This document shows positions 33,515-45,295 of a DNA stretch of 64,000 nucleotides, one piece after another (position 1 is the stretch's first letter; the number at the start of each line of letters is the position of its first letter). Made by a program: the position numbers and the translations under genes. The notes beneath the pieces were generated by a model, which saw only the letters and a program-made list of their open reading frames with translations, had not been told where the DNA came from and did no database searches. This DNA is from Rhipicephalus microplus (lineage: Eukaryota > Arthropoda > Arachnida > Ixodida > Ixodidae). The DNA lies in the NCBI RefSeq assembly GCF_043290135.1, contig NC_134710.1, forward strand, positions 203,444,192 through 203,508,191, written 5' to 3'.

Positions 33515-35355
33515 TGTGCTGGTTATCAAAGAAACACCCTATGCACATGTCAGCCCCGCCACTCAGTGAACATTTCAGCAGTGCAGAACCATCAGCTTCA
33601 TTATCGCGCTCTTTTTGTCAGCTGAACACGCGCCTCCTACAGGCGTGTTGGTGGGCATTTGTCATTTTCAGGGAAAGTTCTTTCGTTCCAGTTGCAGCAT
33701 GAAAATTTTCACTCTCGACAGCAGCAAAGATGCACGCAACACTCTCGTGCTGCTCATTTCGCTTCATCAAAATATTGAAGATATATATAAGGACAGGTCG
33801 TCAACAGGGCGCTCGCATCATGGCGGCAACGCGACTGTGAGTGGATACGTCATGAGCGCAGTGAAATTGATTACGAGACATCGTAGCCACGTGTTGATTT
33901 ACCTTTTACTCATACGTGCGTATGTGCATAGCATGCGCGATAAAGTTGATAGATTCATGTGCTGCTCACTGGCGTTGCGGCGTGAGCACTGCTCTTCTAC
34001 AAGTGCGAACGTGCTGGATGGACCTGACCTTTGCAGTGGGCGTCTGTCAAACTGATTGACTCGGGAACTAGGATTTGAACTCATTGATTTTGAGAAAACC
34101 CCAGTTCAACTCGTGACTGTCATGGAGCTGGTGTGTCGGCGAAGTGTTTCATGTGATGGATACTAAGCAGTAGCTTTTTTGCACAGTAAATGATTTGGTC
34201 AGCTGCACTACTTGTACAAGGCTGGAGCCAATGAGGAGCTTGTGATAACCTAGCTTCTTACAGCTTATCAATTCGGTCGCCTATTCTCTTCTTTGTGTGC
34301 TTAGAAGTGAGAATCACATCAGTTTTGTTTTATAATTTAGATTTTACTAGATACATTGGGCTTTAAAACAGCAACGGTTATTTCGGGTAACCTGATTCCT
34401 ATTAGCACGAACTTTATAGTCATCACTTAAGTAAAGTCTAGTTAGCATAGTTTCCCAAGGTGTGCTCCTACTCACTATCGCGTTAATTGGCACGATTTAG
34501 ATAGTGTGTCAAGTAGCATGCTTTATCTAGCAGATTTCTATCTTCACATGGCTTCGTTATCATAGTTTTATTGCGAATGTCTCGTAATTTTATCAGTTTT
34601 ACCGCGAATTGACCTAATTGCGTGGTCCTAGCAGGTCCTGGCCTAACTTGACAAGAATACTGCGCAGTCAAATAGCTAATTATTCAGCCCCATGTGCACG
34701 GGTGCTAGCGATTGGCGAAGACTACAAAGAAGGCAAGCACCGGCCGGACAGCCTGCTAGAATGTACAGACTGACCATGATGATTAACACGTGACCTCAGG
34801 TTCAGCTGCGGTTGCGATGTCGTGGAGAGATTGGTCGGAAGTAATCTCAGAGGCAAACATGCTTATTACTGCAAAACAGGCTTAGTCCAACCTATAAAGG
34901 TTTCAAAATAAATTTAGACAGGTCGTACTTATGAAAAATATAATTAGGAAAAGCTTCTGACATTTTAAAGGTATGCGTGCACATATGCAGTCATAGAAGT
35001 GACAAATCGTTGAAAGAAGATGCCTCTGGATTGAATAACGACCCACCTTAGTTGAACATCCTTGACTTGATGACGTTTCCACCGTAACCAATGAAACGAA
35101 GCGCGCTAAGGGGTGGACTTGATTTTTTTGCTCGGTTGATTCACTCAAAAGAGGCTGTCGCCAGAGCTCGAGAAAATCCCGAGTTTTACCAAGCTCGGGT
35201 GATCCTGGATAGCACCCCAGGCAGGTATTTATTGTAATGTGATCAACATACGTAGGCTTCTAACAACACTCACAATCCAGCTATCATGTCAGGTAGCTTA
35301 TAAAGTTCACTAAGAAAAAGTAAGTAGAATGAAATTGAGGGTTAGTTGGAACGTA
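33515..35355. other. No gene recognised
   Basis: The first few hundred bases may include the 5' UTR of the minus-strand LINE. Beyond that, the frames are short and unrecognised. A TATA-rich string occurs at 33780-33790, not obviously placed to serve a gene. Confidence 0.45.
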
Positions 35356-35358
35356 TTC

Positions 35359-35473
35359 ATTGTGGGTAGCACACAAAATGAAAACACAAGAGAAGGAAAC
35401 AGGACAAGCGCTGGACAAGTGGCAGCGCTTGTCCTGTTTCCTTCTCTTGTGTTTTTTGTGCGCTGCCTACAAT
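35359..35473. repeat. Long near-perfect hairpin (foldback, MITE-like)
   Basis: Arm 35359-35412 (54 nt) pairs with arm 35424-35473 (50 nt) across an 11-nt spacer. There are about three mismatches and a 4-nt bulge. The inner arms read AGGAAACAGGACAAGCGCT and AGCGCTTGTCCTGTTTCC. The arms are too long and regular for a transcription terminator, which is not expected here anyway. A foldback transposon or a replication-derived palindrome is likely. Confidence 0.85.
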
Positions 35474-35575
35474 CAAGAAAAAACGACCTGAATATTTTTG
35501 CATTTTGTTGCGATAGCACTTATATGGCCACTCTAGGCTGTTCTTGCTGTCACTGTCATTTCCCTATTTCCCTAT

Positions 35576-36066
<491 letters not shown>

Positions 36067-36169
36067 TGTTCATCACATCACATCACCTTAATACCTTAAA
36101 GTCCCCCATGTAGGGGGTATTACATAAGGGGTGGGTAACAGGTAAATGTACACAGGTTTTCAAATGGAA

Positions 36170-37579
36170 ATGTGCGTGGTGACCTTCTCTTTAAATGTTG
36201 ATGGACACGTGATGGCTGGAACGTCACAGGGAAGGCCATTCCAGTCCACTACTACACGGGGGAAAAAGAGGCAGAAAAAGAAGTAGTGCGAGCATGTGGA
36301 CGGGCAATTTGAAACGCGTGGGCAGTGCGGTGAGATATGCGCGTCGGTGGGACGATGTAGGGTGCTTGATTAAGAGGGCTGTGAAAGAACTTGTGTAGCA
36401 AACAAAGGCTGGTAATGCGGTGGCGCACTGAAAGATTCGAAAGACCAGTTTCACGTTTAAGGGATGATATGCTTATGTTATATGAATATAAAGAATGTAT
36501 GAACCTAGTGGCGCGGTTTTGCACAGACTCTAATTCATTTATCAAGTATACCTGGTGCGGGCTTCATATGGGAGCTGCATATTCTAGTTTAGTTCGGATT
36601 AAAGATTTATAGGCGAGAAGTTTGATGTCAGGTGGGGCATGACGCAAATGACGCTTCAAAAAACCCAAAGTTCGGTTCGCTGATGATATGACGTTCGTGA
36701 TATGCGTGCGCCATGAAAGATCACTGGATAAGGTGACGCCTAGGTATTTATAGGATTTAATTTGTTCAAGAGTAGAGTTAGCTATTACGTGAGAAAAATG
36801 CAAGGGATTATGCTGGCGTTTAAAAGAAACGAGTTTGCATTTAAAGGGGTTAAGCTCCATCAACCACAGGTCGCACCATTGCTGTACACGATGAAGGTCA
36901 TTTTGAAGTGCAGTTTGATCAGAGGGGTTAGTAATTTTGCAGTATAGAACACAATCGTCGGCAAACCTGCGGATATGCGAAGATACATGCATGGGTAAAT
37001 CGTTAATAGATATTAGAAACAGAAGGGGTCCGAGGACGGAACCTTGGGGGACTCCCGATGTTACCGAGAGGGAGCTAGAATGTTTATTTCTAATATCGAC
37101 AGACTGGGAACGGTTAGCGAGAAATTCTGAAATCCATGCAAGAATTTTGGGGTGCAGATTAAACTGGGCAAGTTTTAGTACCAGGCGTTTGTGTGGTACC
37201 TTATCGAAAGCTTTAGCGAAGTCTAGAAAGATTGCATCAGTCTAGAAGTTACGGTCAAGATTAGCGTGCAAATCATGAGTAAATATGGCTAGTTGTGTTT
37301 CACAAGATAAAGATTTACAAAATCCATGCTGCGAAGAATGAAAGAAATTGTTAGCGTCCAGAAAGTTTATTATGTGAGTGTATATGACGTGTCCCATGAT
37401 TTTGCATGAGACGCTGGTTAGTGAAATGGGGCGGTAATTTAGGGGTGACTGTTACCTGATTTGCGGACCGGAATGACCTTTCTCACCTTCCAGTCTTCTG
37501 GCAGCATTTCTGTTTTAAGCGACAATGAAAACAACATCGACAAATACACTGCAATAATTTGTTTAGTGTTTTTTAACAG
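36170..37579 (-). pseudogene. CR1-like LINE reverse transcriptase
   Basis: The region 37579-37000 is in broken frames but preserves RT palm pieces near 37230-37050. The frame 36992-36564 contains the catalytic [13 protein letters not shown] box, intact as FADD. It is followed by [36 protein letters not shown] and [18 protein letters not shown]. The final frame (36545-36252) begins INELESVQNRATRFIHS. The C-terminal stretch ends near 36170. Confidence 0.8.
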
Positions 37580-38226
37580 TTAAGAGTTAATGATGTCAAC
37601 GCCAGCCGATGATGAAAGTTTAAGTTTGTCGATAAGGGACGAAATTCCAGCAACAGAAAATTCCACTGGAGTCATTATCGGTAACGTCGTAGTAGGTGGC
37701 GAGGGAAGTGGCGAATCGGCTTCTTTTGTGAACACAGAGCAGAACGCGATGTTAAAAACGTCGGCACAATCACCGTCGCTAACTTCCTCAGCATATTGGT
37801 CAGTAAGCGTTATTTCGCGCGGCGGTTGCGGGTTTATAACTTCCCAGAACATTCTAGGGTTATTTGTTAGAATTTTAGGTGGTCAATGCAATAAAACGTC
37901 TGTTTTGCTCTTCGAATTGCAGCATAATATGCGTCTTCTGCAGCATAGTACTTCTCCCATGCGCACGCAGTACCATTACGTTTCGCAGTACGAAAGAAAC
38001 GTTTCTTTTTATTTTCCTGCCTTATTAAAAGTTTCGAAAACCATGGTTTATTTTGATTAGCAGGTAAGTTCATCTTTGGGATATATGTATTAGTTAACTC
38101 GAATATTTTGTCCCTAAAGACTAACCAGTTGCTGTTAAAAGATCTGAAATCGAAACTGGATTCAAACTCAGGCAGGAAATCTCGCAGTTCATTATTGATT
38201 GCATCATAATCATCTTTGTTGTACAT
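37580..38226 (-). pseudogene. CR1-like LINE linker between endonuclease and RT
   Basis: Two frames (38226-37867 and 37852-37580) carry the linker, with NSNWLVFRDKIFELTNTYIP, NKPWFSKLLIRQENKKKRFF and then FWEVINPQPP, followed by FSVAGISSLIDKLKLSSSAG at the edge of the RT fingers. The PWF then KKR pattern is common between the endonuclease and RT of CR1/Jockey-like LINEs. Confidence 0.7.
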
Positions 38227-38361
38227 ATGAATTGTTTTGCTGGAAATGTGGCGTGTTTTAGGGGTGAAGTTTAATGTAGTATGAATGACTTTATGATCAC
38301 TGATTTCACGTAAGTAGGAGATAGATTCTAAGCTTTCGGGGCTCTTTGTTAGTATAACATC

Positions 38362-38676
38362 TTAGATGCTCGAAGATTCACTAGTTACACGAGTTGGTTC
38401 CGACACCAGTTGCATAAGGTTAAAGTTCAGACAAACATCGACAAATTCTCTTGCTTCGGCATTTCCTGTATTTAGTTGTGTTTCGTTTATCCAGTCAATA
38501 TTCGGGAAATTGAAGTCGCCATAGAGGAGGATATGTGCGGATGGGTGTTTATTAGTAAGCGTAGACAGCACTTCATTCAGTTCGCGGGCGAAATTCGGAT
38601 CAGAGCGAGGGGGCCTGTAGCATACGCCAAGTATGCTACAGGCCCCCTCGGGTATATCTACCCAAGGGGTGAACAT
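38362..38676 (-). pseudogene. CR1-like LINE endonuclease C-terminal half
   Basis: The frame reads LGVCYRPPRSDPNFARELNE, then HILLYGDFNFPNIDWINETQ, then LVSEPTRVTSESS. The YRPP and GDFNFPxIDW blocks are characteristic of CR1-like endonucleases. The N-terminal catalytic Asn and Glu lie outside the truncated copy. A stop follows soon after SSSI. Confidence 0.8.
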
Positions 38677-38688
38677 TGGGTAGATATA
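38607..38688. repeat. Two adjacent perfect palindromes at an element junction
   Basis: Hairpin 1: arms 38607-38625 and 38631-38649 (19 nt each) with a 5-nt loop. Hairpin 2: arms 38653-38665 and 38676-38688 (13 nt each) with a 10-nt loop. Both are perfect. They fall at the truncated end of the CR1-like LINE, next to the start of the I-like LINE. Confidence 0.85.
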
Positions 38689-38806
38689 TTAGGTTATAGA
38701 GGCCATGTACGATTGGCGCTTGCGTCTCCTTCGCGTCTCGCAGCGTCCCCTTGTTGGGCTCAGTGGTAAGTGGCTGGCTTGGCCGCCGAATAAGCTACCT
38801 AATTCA

Positions 38807-39830
38807 TGGGAACTCCTAGCTTTGTCACAACCAATCGCGCCTCTGAGAGGTGGCACACTAATGCAATTTTAGAATTTCTACCAAACAAGAAAGATAACTT
38901 CCTGAAATAACCACATTATCCACTGTGAAAGTACACAAAAGAAAGCTAGAAGTATTTCACCTTTTCTTGTTTCCAAATGCCTTATAGAAACACTAGGCGC
39001 AGGCTACAAAGCCACAAATACCGCCAGTGGTGACCTGCTACTCGAAGTAAAATACCACGCACAGTACCAGAGACTGCATAACCTTACATCGTTTGGTGAT
39101 CAGCCTATCACAATCACACCGCATCGAATCATGAACACCTTGAATGATGTTGTATCAGATGGAAACTTAATAGACCTCTCTGATGAGGAACTTCTAACAG
39201 GCTACAAAGAAGAAAATGTCCTTCAGGTGCGCCGTATCAAAATAAGAAGAGAAAATAAAGAAACCCCAACGAAACACACCATACTCACTTTCGCATCTAG
39301 TACTCTCGCTACTGAAATAGCAACAGGCTATCTTAAACTGCCAGCCAGACCATACATACCCAACCCGCGGCGCTGCTTTAAGTGTCAGACGTTCGGGCAT
39401 GGCTCCTAGAGCTGCCGAGGAGAGCTTACCTGCGCGAAATGCGGCAACAAATGTCATACCGCTGACGATGACTGTCAGTTACAAGTCCACTGCGCAAACT
39501 GAGAGGGTGACCATCCCGCATATTCCAGGCCATGCGTGGCCTGAAAAAGAGAAAAAGAAGTAATAATCACAAAGTTTAAATTGAACACAAGCTTCCGTGA
39601 AGGGCGGCCGCGTGTTTCCCCACATTTCTCAGGGAATACATCGTATGCCGAAGTGGTGCGAGGGGGGTCAGCACCCCTTCGGTTTTCAGCAACGCCTTGA
39701 ACCACGCCTAGCGTGCCGAGGCAAACGCCACAAGCCCCCACGGGAGGAGCAGCCTCGGCTGCCCCACCCTCCCTGAATACAGCCCCACCGAAGGCCCCTG
39801 TGAACCCTGGCAATAGCCAGGGCATCACAT
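38807..39830 (+). pseudogene. I-like LINE ORF1 with zinc knuckles (broken)
   Basis: The start is the ATG at 38807, giving MGTPSFVTTNRASERWHTNA, then broken frames to 39131. The longest surviving piece begins at the 39131 ATG and includes LQVRRIKIRRENKETPTKHT, then RPYIPNPRRCFKCQTFGHGS. That piece is a CCHC knuckle start (CFKCQTFGH). A stop follows, then further knuckle-like strings (CRGELTCAKCG and VHCAN, EGDHPAYSR). Such ORF1 proteins bind element RNA. The Cys/His pattern supports the I-like assignment. Confidence 0.78.
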
Positions 39831-40120
39831 AAAATAAAAAGGTCCCCTTGACCTCCAGCTCGGTGGTGTAGAAGGCTCCGTCTGTTGTGACGAAGCCTAC
39901 AATAAAAACAACATTGTCTGTCGTCTCCCTGAGGCGATGGACACATCCAGTTCACCGGCGCAGACTGTGCTAAAAGAGTGGCGAGGTCTCCTCGACCCGC
40001 TCTAAAAAAGGCAAAACAGTAATTACAGGGCCTCCTAAAGGCCCTGTGAGATAAGCCACTTTTTTCGTTAGACACCAGCTACACTCATTTTGTACACACA
40101 GTACTTCTTTACTCCCATAA

Positions 40121-41480
40121 TGAAGACACAAATCATACAATAAAACCTCAGAGGACTACTTCGAAAACTCGACGATGTCCAAGACCTTTAACACAAACAT
40201 TCTCCAAAAGTGCTGTGTGTACAGGAAACACACCTGAAATCGAAGAATACAAAATTTTGCGTCAATATGCTGTCTTCCGAAAGTACAGAGATGATGCTGA
40301 GACGTCATCTGGTGGTGTAGCCATTATTGTTAACTTAGGAGTAGCGTGTACTCATGTACCTCTACTAACATCCCTAGAGGCAGTGGCTGTTCGAGCAGTT
40401 ATACTGAATAAGATCGTCACCATCTGCTCTCTATACATACCACCACATCACCACCTAGAAAAACATAAATTTCAGTCCTTAATAGATCAACTACCAGAAC
40501 GTGATCTTGTTCTAGGGGACCTAATTGCGCACAGTGGTTTATGGGGTGACTGTCGATGTGATGCACGAGGTCGTCTCATTGAACAGTTCCTTTTTTTCAT
40601 CAGGTGCTTGTATGTTGAATAGGAAAGAGGCAACATAATATAACCTCGCAAACAAAACTTACTCCTTCATAAACCTCAGTATTGCATCTCGTTCACTTCT
40701 ACCACTATTCTAATGGAAAATTATAAATAATCTCTATGGAAGTGAGCATTTTTCTGTCGTTTTCAGTACACCAACATCATGCGAATGTCCTTCACGAGTT
40801 CCCAAATGGCTGACTTACAAAGCCGACTGGTAAAAGTTTTATAACATTAATCATTTGAGTTGGACAGACATAAGTGGGTTAAGCATAGATGAAGCTGTGG
40901 AGTACTTCACAACTTTCCTTATTGACGCAGCAGCCAAGTGCATCCCACAAACTTCTGGTATGCCTGGCAAGCGACGCGTCCCATGGTAGAACACTGAGTG
41001 TCGGAATGTGCGAAAGGAGCAGAACGGGGCCTGAATGTTTCTTCAAAATTCACCGAGAGCCGGAATTCTTGAGATCTTAAAGAAAATAAATTCTCAAGGT
41101 AGGAGAATGCGTCGGCAGGCCAGAAAAGAAAGCTGACAGAAGTTCTTATCAGGGATCCATTCATATACACAAGAGACTTAAGTCTGGAACATTGTTCGCA
41201 GGGTAGCAGGAAGACAAGTACATTCACTCCCACTCATTAACACACAGGGTGACAGCCAGGATGATCAGGCGAACTTCCTCGGTGCCCACTACGAGCAGGT
41301 GTCTGGCTAATCACACTATACTGAATCTTTTCAAACATATAAAGCAAGGATAGAAAATCAGAACCTAGAACACAAGTGTACAAACTATGAGGCATATACA
41401 ACAGACATACCAACTTAGCTGAGCTACAAACATCACTGAACTACTGCAGTAATTCTGCCCCATGCTACGACCGTGTCGTG
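40121..41480 (+). pseudogene. I-like LINE ORF2 endonuclease (broken)
   Basis: The frame starts near the 40121 ATG with an endonuclease N-terminus (a NLRGLLRKLDDVQDL stretch after an early stop) and the SPKVLCVQETHLK block with the catalytic Glu. The longest open piece (40215-40622) then gives SSGGVAIIVNLGV, VTICSLYIPP and LVLGDLIAHSGLWGDCR. The last is the GDFNAH block with the Phe-Asn changed to Leu-Ile, a loss of a metal or DNA contact. The linker to the RT is in fragments from 40720 to 41480. Confidence 0.75.
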
Positions 41481-42830
41481 TATAAAATGTTAAAAAACCT
41501 GGCGCTCAAAACGCGAAAAACATTAGTTTACCTATACATTGCTTTCTGGATTGCTGGCGCCATTCCTGCTTCCTGGAAAGAGGCTATAATTATTCCCATT
41601 TTAAAAGAAGGCAAGGACCCTTCCTCAGTTTCAAGTTATAGGTCCATTGCCCTCACAAGCTACCTTTGTAAACTTTTTGAAAAGATGATAAACCGCCGAC
41701 GTTAGCATCTCCTTGAAACACACAATTTGCTCGACCAATTCCAGTGTTGATTTTTAGAGGGTAAGTCTACCACCGACCATCTGGTGCGTATCAAGGCAGA
41801 GATCCAAGACGGTTTTGCCTATAAACAGTACTTCCTCTCTGTGTTCCTCGATACCGAGAAGGCTTACGACACAACATGTACTTTTGGCATATTAAGAGAC
41901 TTGTCTGGCCTGGGTGTGTGCGGTAGATTGCTTTCCATAATCGAGAGTTGCTTGTCTGATCGGACATTTCGTGTCCGTGTGGGCAGTGTTCTTTTCCAAA
42001 CATTTGTCCAAGAAACGGAAGTTCCGCAAGGTGGTACACTTAGTTGTACACTTTTTATTACCTAAATAAATTCCTTGCACCTGTCCATCCCCCGCAATAT
42101 GTTCTATTGCACATATGTCGACGACGTTCAGCTTGGCTTCAAGTCATGCAACTTGGCAATATGTGAGCAGAGGTTTGACTAGGTTTAAACAAGGTCTCCA
42201 AATGGGCAGAAGAAAACCGATTCCGACTGAACCCACAAAAAAGCACGTGTGTATTGTTCTCCCGAAAGACAGGCATTCACTCGGAACCTCACATTCGACT
42301 GAACGGTCAACGTCTGTCTGTCAAAGCCGAGCACAAATTCTTAGGTGTAATCTTAGACAACAAGTTGACCTTCATACCGCACATCAAGTCTTTAAAAACA
42401 AAATGTCTAAAAGCTATGAATATTTTAAAGGTGTCGTCATGTTCTACGTGGGGTAGTGACAGGCAATATCTCATGAATTTGTATAGAAGCCTCATTCGCA
42501 CCCGCTTAGATTATATGGCCATTATTTATCAGTCTGCGACTCCAAGTGCTTTGAAGATGGTGGACCCCGTGCACCATTTGGGCATTCGTATTTCTACGGG
42601 GACTTTCCGCACAAGCCCTGTGGAAAGCCTGTATGTGGAATCAAATGTGTGGTCACTCCACTTACACAGATGTTACACGTCTTTTGTGTACTACCCCAAG
42701 GTGAACGCCAAGAACACCCCTCTCATTTCACAGTCAATGATCGGTCTTATTCTGCCCTGTTCCACAGCCGTCCACAATGAGGCAGACCTACTCGCTTTGT
42801 GTGAGAAGGCTCGCTGAAGAAACAGATGTG
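41478..42830 (+). pseudogene. I-like LINE ORF2 reverse transcriptase (broken)
   Basis: RT landmarks on the plus strand are GAIPASWKEAIIIPILKEGK, SYRSIALTSYLCKLFEKMI, then YFLSVFLDTEKAYDT (motif A Asp), ETEVPQGGTLSCTLF (QGG), and a YVDDVQLGF box near 42115 that keeps both catalytic aspartates. A stop follows the QGG block and several more lie in the thumb, for example in the region parallel to HKFLGVILDNKLTFIPHIKS. The domain is recognisable but not translatable. Confidence 0.8.
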
Positions 42831-42853
42831 CCACTTCTGGAACACTGTTTTGT

Positions 42854-43717
42854 TTGATGGCTCCTGCTGCATTTCTACCACCGTGGCAGTGGCAGCTTAT
42901 AGACTGTGACATATCTTTTGCGGAAGTCACAAAGCATGCACCTTTGTCACACATTTGCACATACTTCCATGAACTCCAATACAAATACAGTTGTCCCGAA
43001 TTCTACACCGATGCCTCAAAAACGAACACTTCGGTCTCATACGCTGCAGTCGGCCCATCTTTTTCAGAGGCCGGTACTCTTCATCCTAACACAAGCATCT
43101 TCACTGCAGAAGCTCATGCGATACTTGCGGCTGTCAAACACATCAAACAAATAAAACTACAAAGCACAGTGATATACAAAGATTCCTTAAGCGTGGCAAA
43201 AGCCCTCAAAACCCTGAAAAAAAATCTGTTCTTTTATCTCTTTACTCACTCCTATGCACAGTATACGCGCTCAAACAGCATGTCGTAGTGTGCTGGGTGC
43301 CAAGACACCGTGAGATAGAAGAGAACAAATTGGCGGACCACTTGGCTGAATCTGCCCAAAGCAACGCTGCTACCAATACATTCATTGCTGTCCCTACGCT
43401 TGACCTGAAGCCCTTCCTTCGACGGGAGCTCAGGTCATGTTGGCAGCGGCTATGGAATTGACAAACAGAAAACAAATTATATGTAATAAAATCAATACTT
43501 GCAAATTGGCCATCAGTATCCAAATCACGCTACATGCAAGTAGCACTCACCAGATTACGAATAGGACACACAAAGAGCACACACGCATATTTGTTGACCG
43601 GCGGTGAGGAACCCATCTGTGAGAGATGTGGAGAACCGCTTACGGTTTTTCATATACTTGTTCAGTGCAATGAGCAAGGCTCTCTAAGAAAAAACCGCTT
43701 TTTAGTATCCGACTGAC
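42854..43717 (+). pseudogene. I-like LINE ORF2 RNase H and terminal zinc motif
   Basis: The frame 42854-43288 carries an RNase H: CPEFYTDASKTNTSVSYAAV (first Asp), FTAEAHAILAAVKHI (Glu) and IYKDSLSVAKAL (second Asp). After a frame change WVPRHREIEENKLADHLAES gives the terminal His and Asp. A last frame (43534-43716) ends with MQVALTRLRIGHTKSTHAYL and CERCGEPLTVFHILVQC, a CX2CX7HX4C zinc-binding tail found at the end of many I-like ORF2 proteins. Confidence 0.82.
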
Positions 43718-44193
43718 AGCCACTTCTATTACATCCAGTCATGTTCATTGGTAGAGATCCTCTTTTTAAGCTTGAATCGCTGTTCATGTTTTTAAAAGAT
43801 ATAGATAGCTTTCACTGCATATTTCGAATTCATCCGTGACACGACCTCTGTACAGGGGTCGAGGCTGTGGTGGTTCCATTAAAGACAGCATCTGCCTCAC
43901 TGCCCTTGTGCTCACGGGCATGCTTTGACAAGGCATTCGTGCTAATCTCATTTTGTCAATTTAGTTTGATCACCACGAACACTGTCATTTACTTCCGCTA
44001 CACATATTTCACGTCACTTCCATCACTTTCAATACTTATATGTTTTAACCCACCTTAGCATGCGGAGTTTTAGGCATCTTTACAGCCACAAAACATTATC
44101 ATAGTTCATATCCGGTACGTATTGCATCAAATCATGCACCCTTGCCATTTTCCATCGCGCTCTTTGGCCAAGTAGGGCCCTTGCGCCAATAAA

Positions 44194-44197
<4 letters not shown>

Positions 44198-44285
<88 letters not shown>
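44198..44285. repeat. (TA)n tract between LINE tail and Penelope-like element
   Basis: About 88 bases of TA dinucleotides. It begins right after the polyadenylation-like AATAAAACC of the I-like LINE and ends exactly where homology to the Penelope-like pseudo-LTR begins. Confidence 0.95.
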
Positions 44286-44288
<3 letters not shown>

Positions 44289-44618
44289 CTGCCCTTCATC
44301 AGGATTGAGGGGGTACAGTTTGTTGGTGCTCAGCTTTTCTCAGTCTTAAATCAGAGGGGAAAAGAGAGAGAAAAGGAAAGAAAAAAGAAAGAAAGGAAAA
44401 AAGCAATTAAACTATAAGGTAGACTCCCCCGGGCACCCCCTTTCACTCTTTTTCCCCTTCCCCCCACTCTCTCCCTTTTCTTTTTTTCACCATTAGGATG
44501 TCTGCGGTCTGTGTATCCTTTTTTTCACTAACGTATTGTTCTCGACCAGACGGCGCGGCATGGCTCTGGTGGTTCAGTGTAGGGGAAAAGAGCTTTTTAA
44601 AGAAGTTTACGCCTTTAA
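44286..44618 (-). repeat. PLE 3' pseudo-LTR (truncated by the TA tract)
   Basis: It aligns with about 50812-51140 in the same orientation. Shared strings include CTTCATCAGGATTGAGG, GTACAGTTTGTTGGTGCTCA, AAATCAGAGGGGAA, GTGTATCCTT and CTAACGTATTGT. On the minus strand the hammerhead-like core is cut off after CTGATGAAGGGCAGAC by the (TA)n tract. Confidence 0.8.
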
Positions 44619-44979
44619 CTACTCCGCGCCTTCTCAACATCTCGTCGTTGAAAGAGGGGCGCCGCGTGTTGCCGCAGAGGCTGGCAAGCGGGTGCAATGT
44701 CAATTATTCCCCGCTTCTGGATACCGAGTGCAGTAGGGGTCTCCCGATAGTGCACAGGGTTGCTGTTGGGCATGCCATGCTTGGCACAATTGATTGGATA
44801 CTAAGGTAAAAACAGAAACAGATGACAGCGGTACTTAGGAAGGGTAGTTACACTTGAAAATATTTTGAGTTGTCCAGTGCCCTTCGCAGCTGCAGTGTCG
44901 TGAACTCAGTTGTTATTTTCATTATTGCCGTCATTGTTTTCTAACACTTTATTTGCTACAAGTGCGTCATAATTCTTAT

Positions 44980-45290
44980 TTATTCCTTAACCGAGGGTGT
45001 TGAATCGGTGGATAAGGTATGACTCTCGTTGTTCACGTTTTTTGTTTGATTCAATTGCCGTCTCTAAGAGTGTTACTGATAGTTTGTGGAATGCATGGTC
45101 GGGAAGATTGAGATGTTTTGATAGAGGTAGACTTGTAGCTGGCTTGGCATTGGTTCTGTGATTTTTTAAATGAATCCTAACTGGTGTTTCTGTTTGTCCG
45201 ATCTACTGCATACTGCACACGTTGCATTCGAGTAGGTATACCGCATTAGAGGAATCGCATGTTAGGTTTCCTGGTGTGTTATTTAAAAAC
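44980..45290 (-). pseudogene. PLE GIY-YIG endonuclease domain (broken)
   Basis: The minus-strand translation reads NAVYLLECNVCSMQ, a stop, then IGQTETPVRIHLKNHRTNAK and SLPLSKHLNLPDHAF. In PLEs the corresponding block is YLLEC-x-x-C-x-x-QYIGxT with an Arg-bearing helix and a conserved His segment. Here the YIG tyrosine is a TAG codon (plus-strand CTA at 45203-45205). The Arg of PVRIHL is kept. The same TAG occurs in copy 2. The enzyme nicks the target for reverse transcription in this family. Confidence 0.8.
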
Positions 45291-45295
45291 TTGGA

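Larger units (their letters stand above)
36067..38675 (-). mobile_element. CR1-like LINE, 5'-truncated
   Basis: On the minus strand the element runs from the endonuclease (38676) through a linker and reverse transcriptase to a 3' UTR with ATACCCCCTACATGGGGGAC, a short stem-loop. Its C-terminus matches the style of the fragment at 9.6-10.5 kb ([20 protein letters not shown] against SSYKYLGVYITNNLSWHTHV). No RNase H follows the RT, unlike the I-like elements here. The frame is broken in several places. The 5' part of the endonuclease is missing, and the upstream end abuts a plus-strand I-like LINE. Confidence 0.82.
38691..44197 (+). mobile_element. I-like LINE with RNase H, full-span but heavily broken
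   Basis: On the plus strand: a short 5' leader, ORF1 from about 38807, ORF2 from about 40121 with endonuclease, RT, RNase H and a terminal Cys/His motif, then a 3' UTR ending in CCAATAAAACCG at about 44187 followed by a (TA)n tract. It spans about 5.5 kb, so it is not 5'-truncated like the CR1-like copy. Stops and frameshifts are frequent in both ORFs. It differs in sequence from the I-like element at 28.3-33.5 kb. Confidence 0.85.

Noticed and set aside
34050..34140. tRNA-like minus-strand sequence with AGTTCAAATCCTAG
   Set aside because: A possible B box but no supporting A box or stems.
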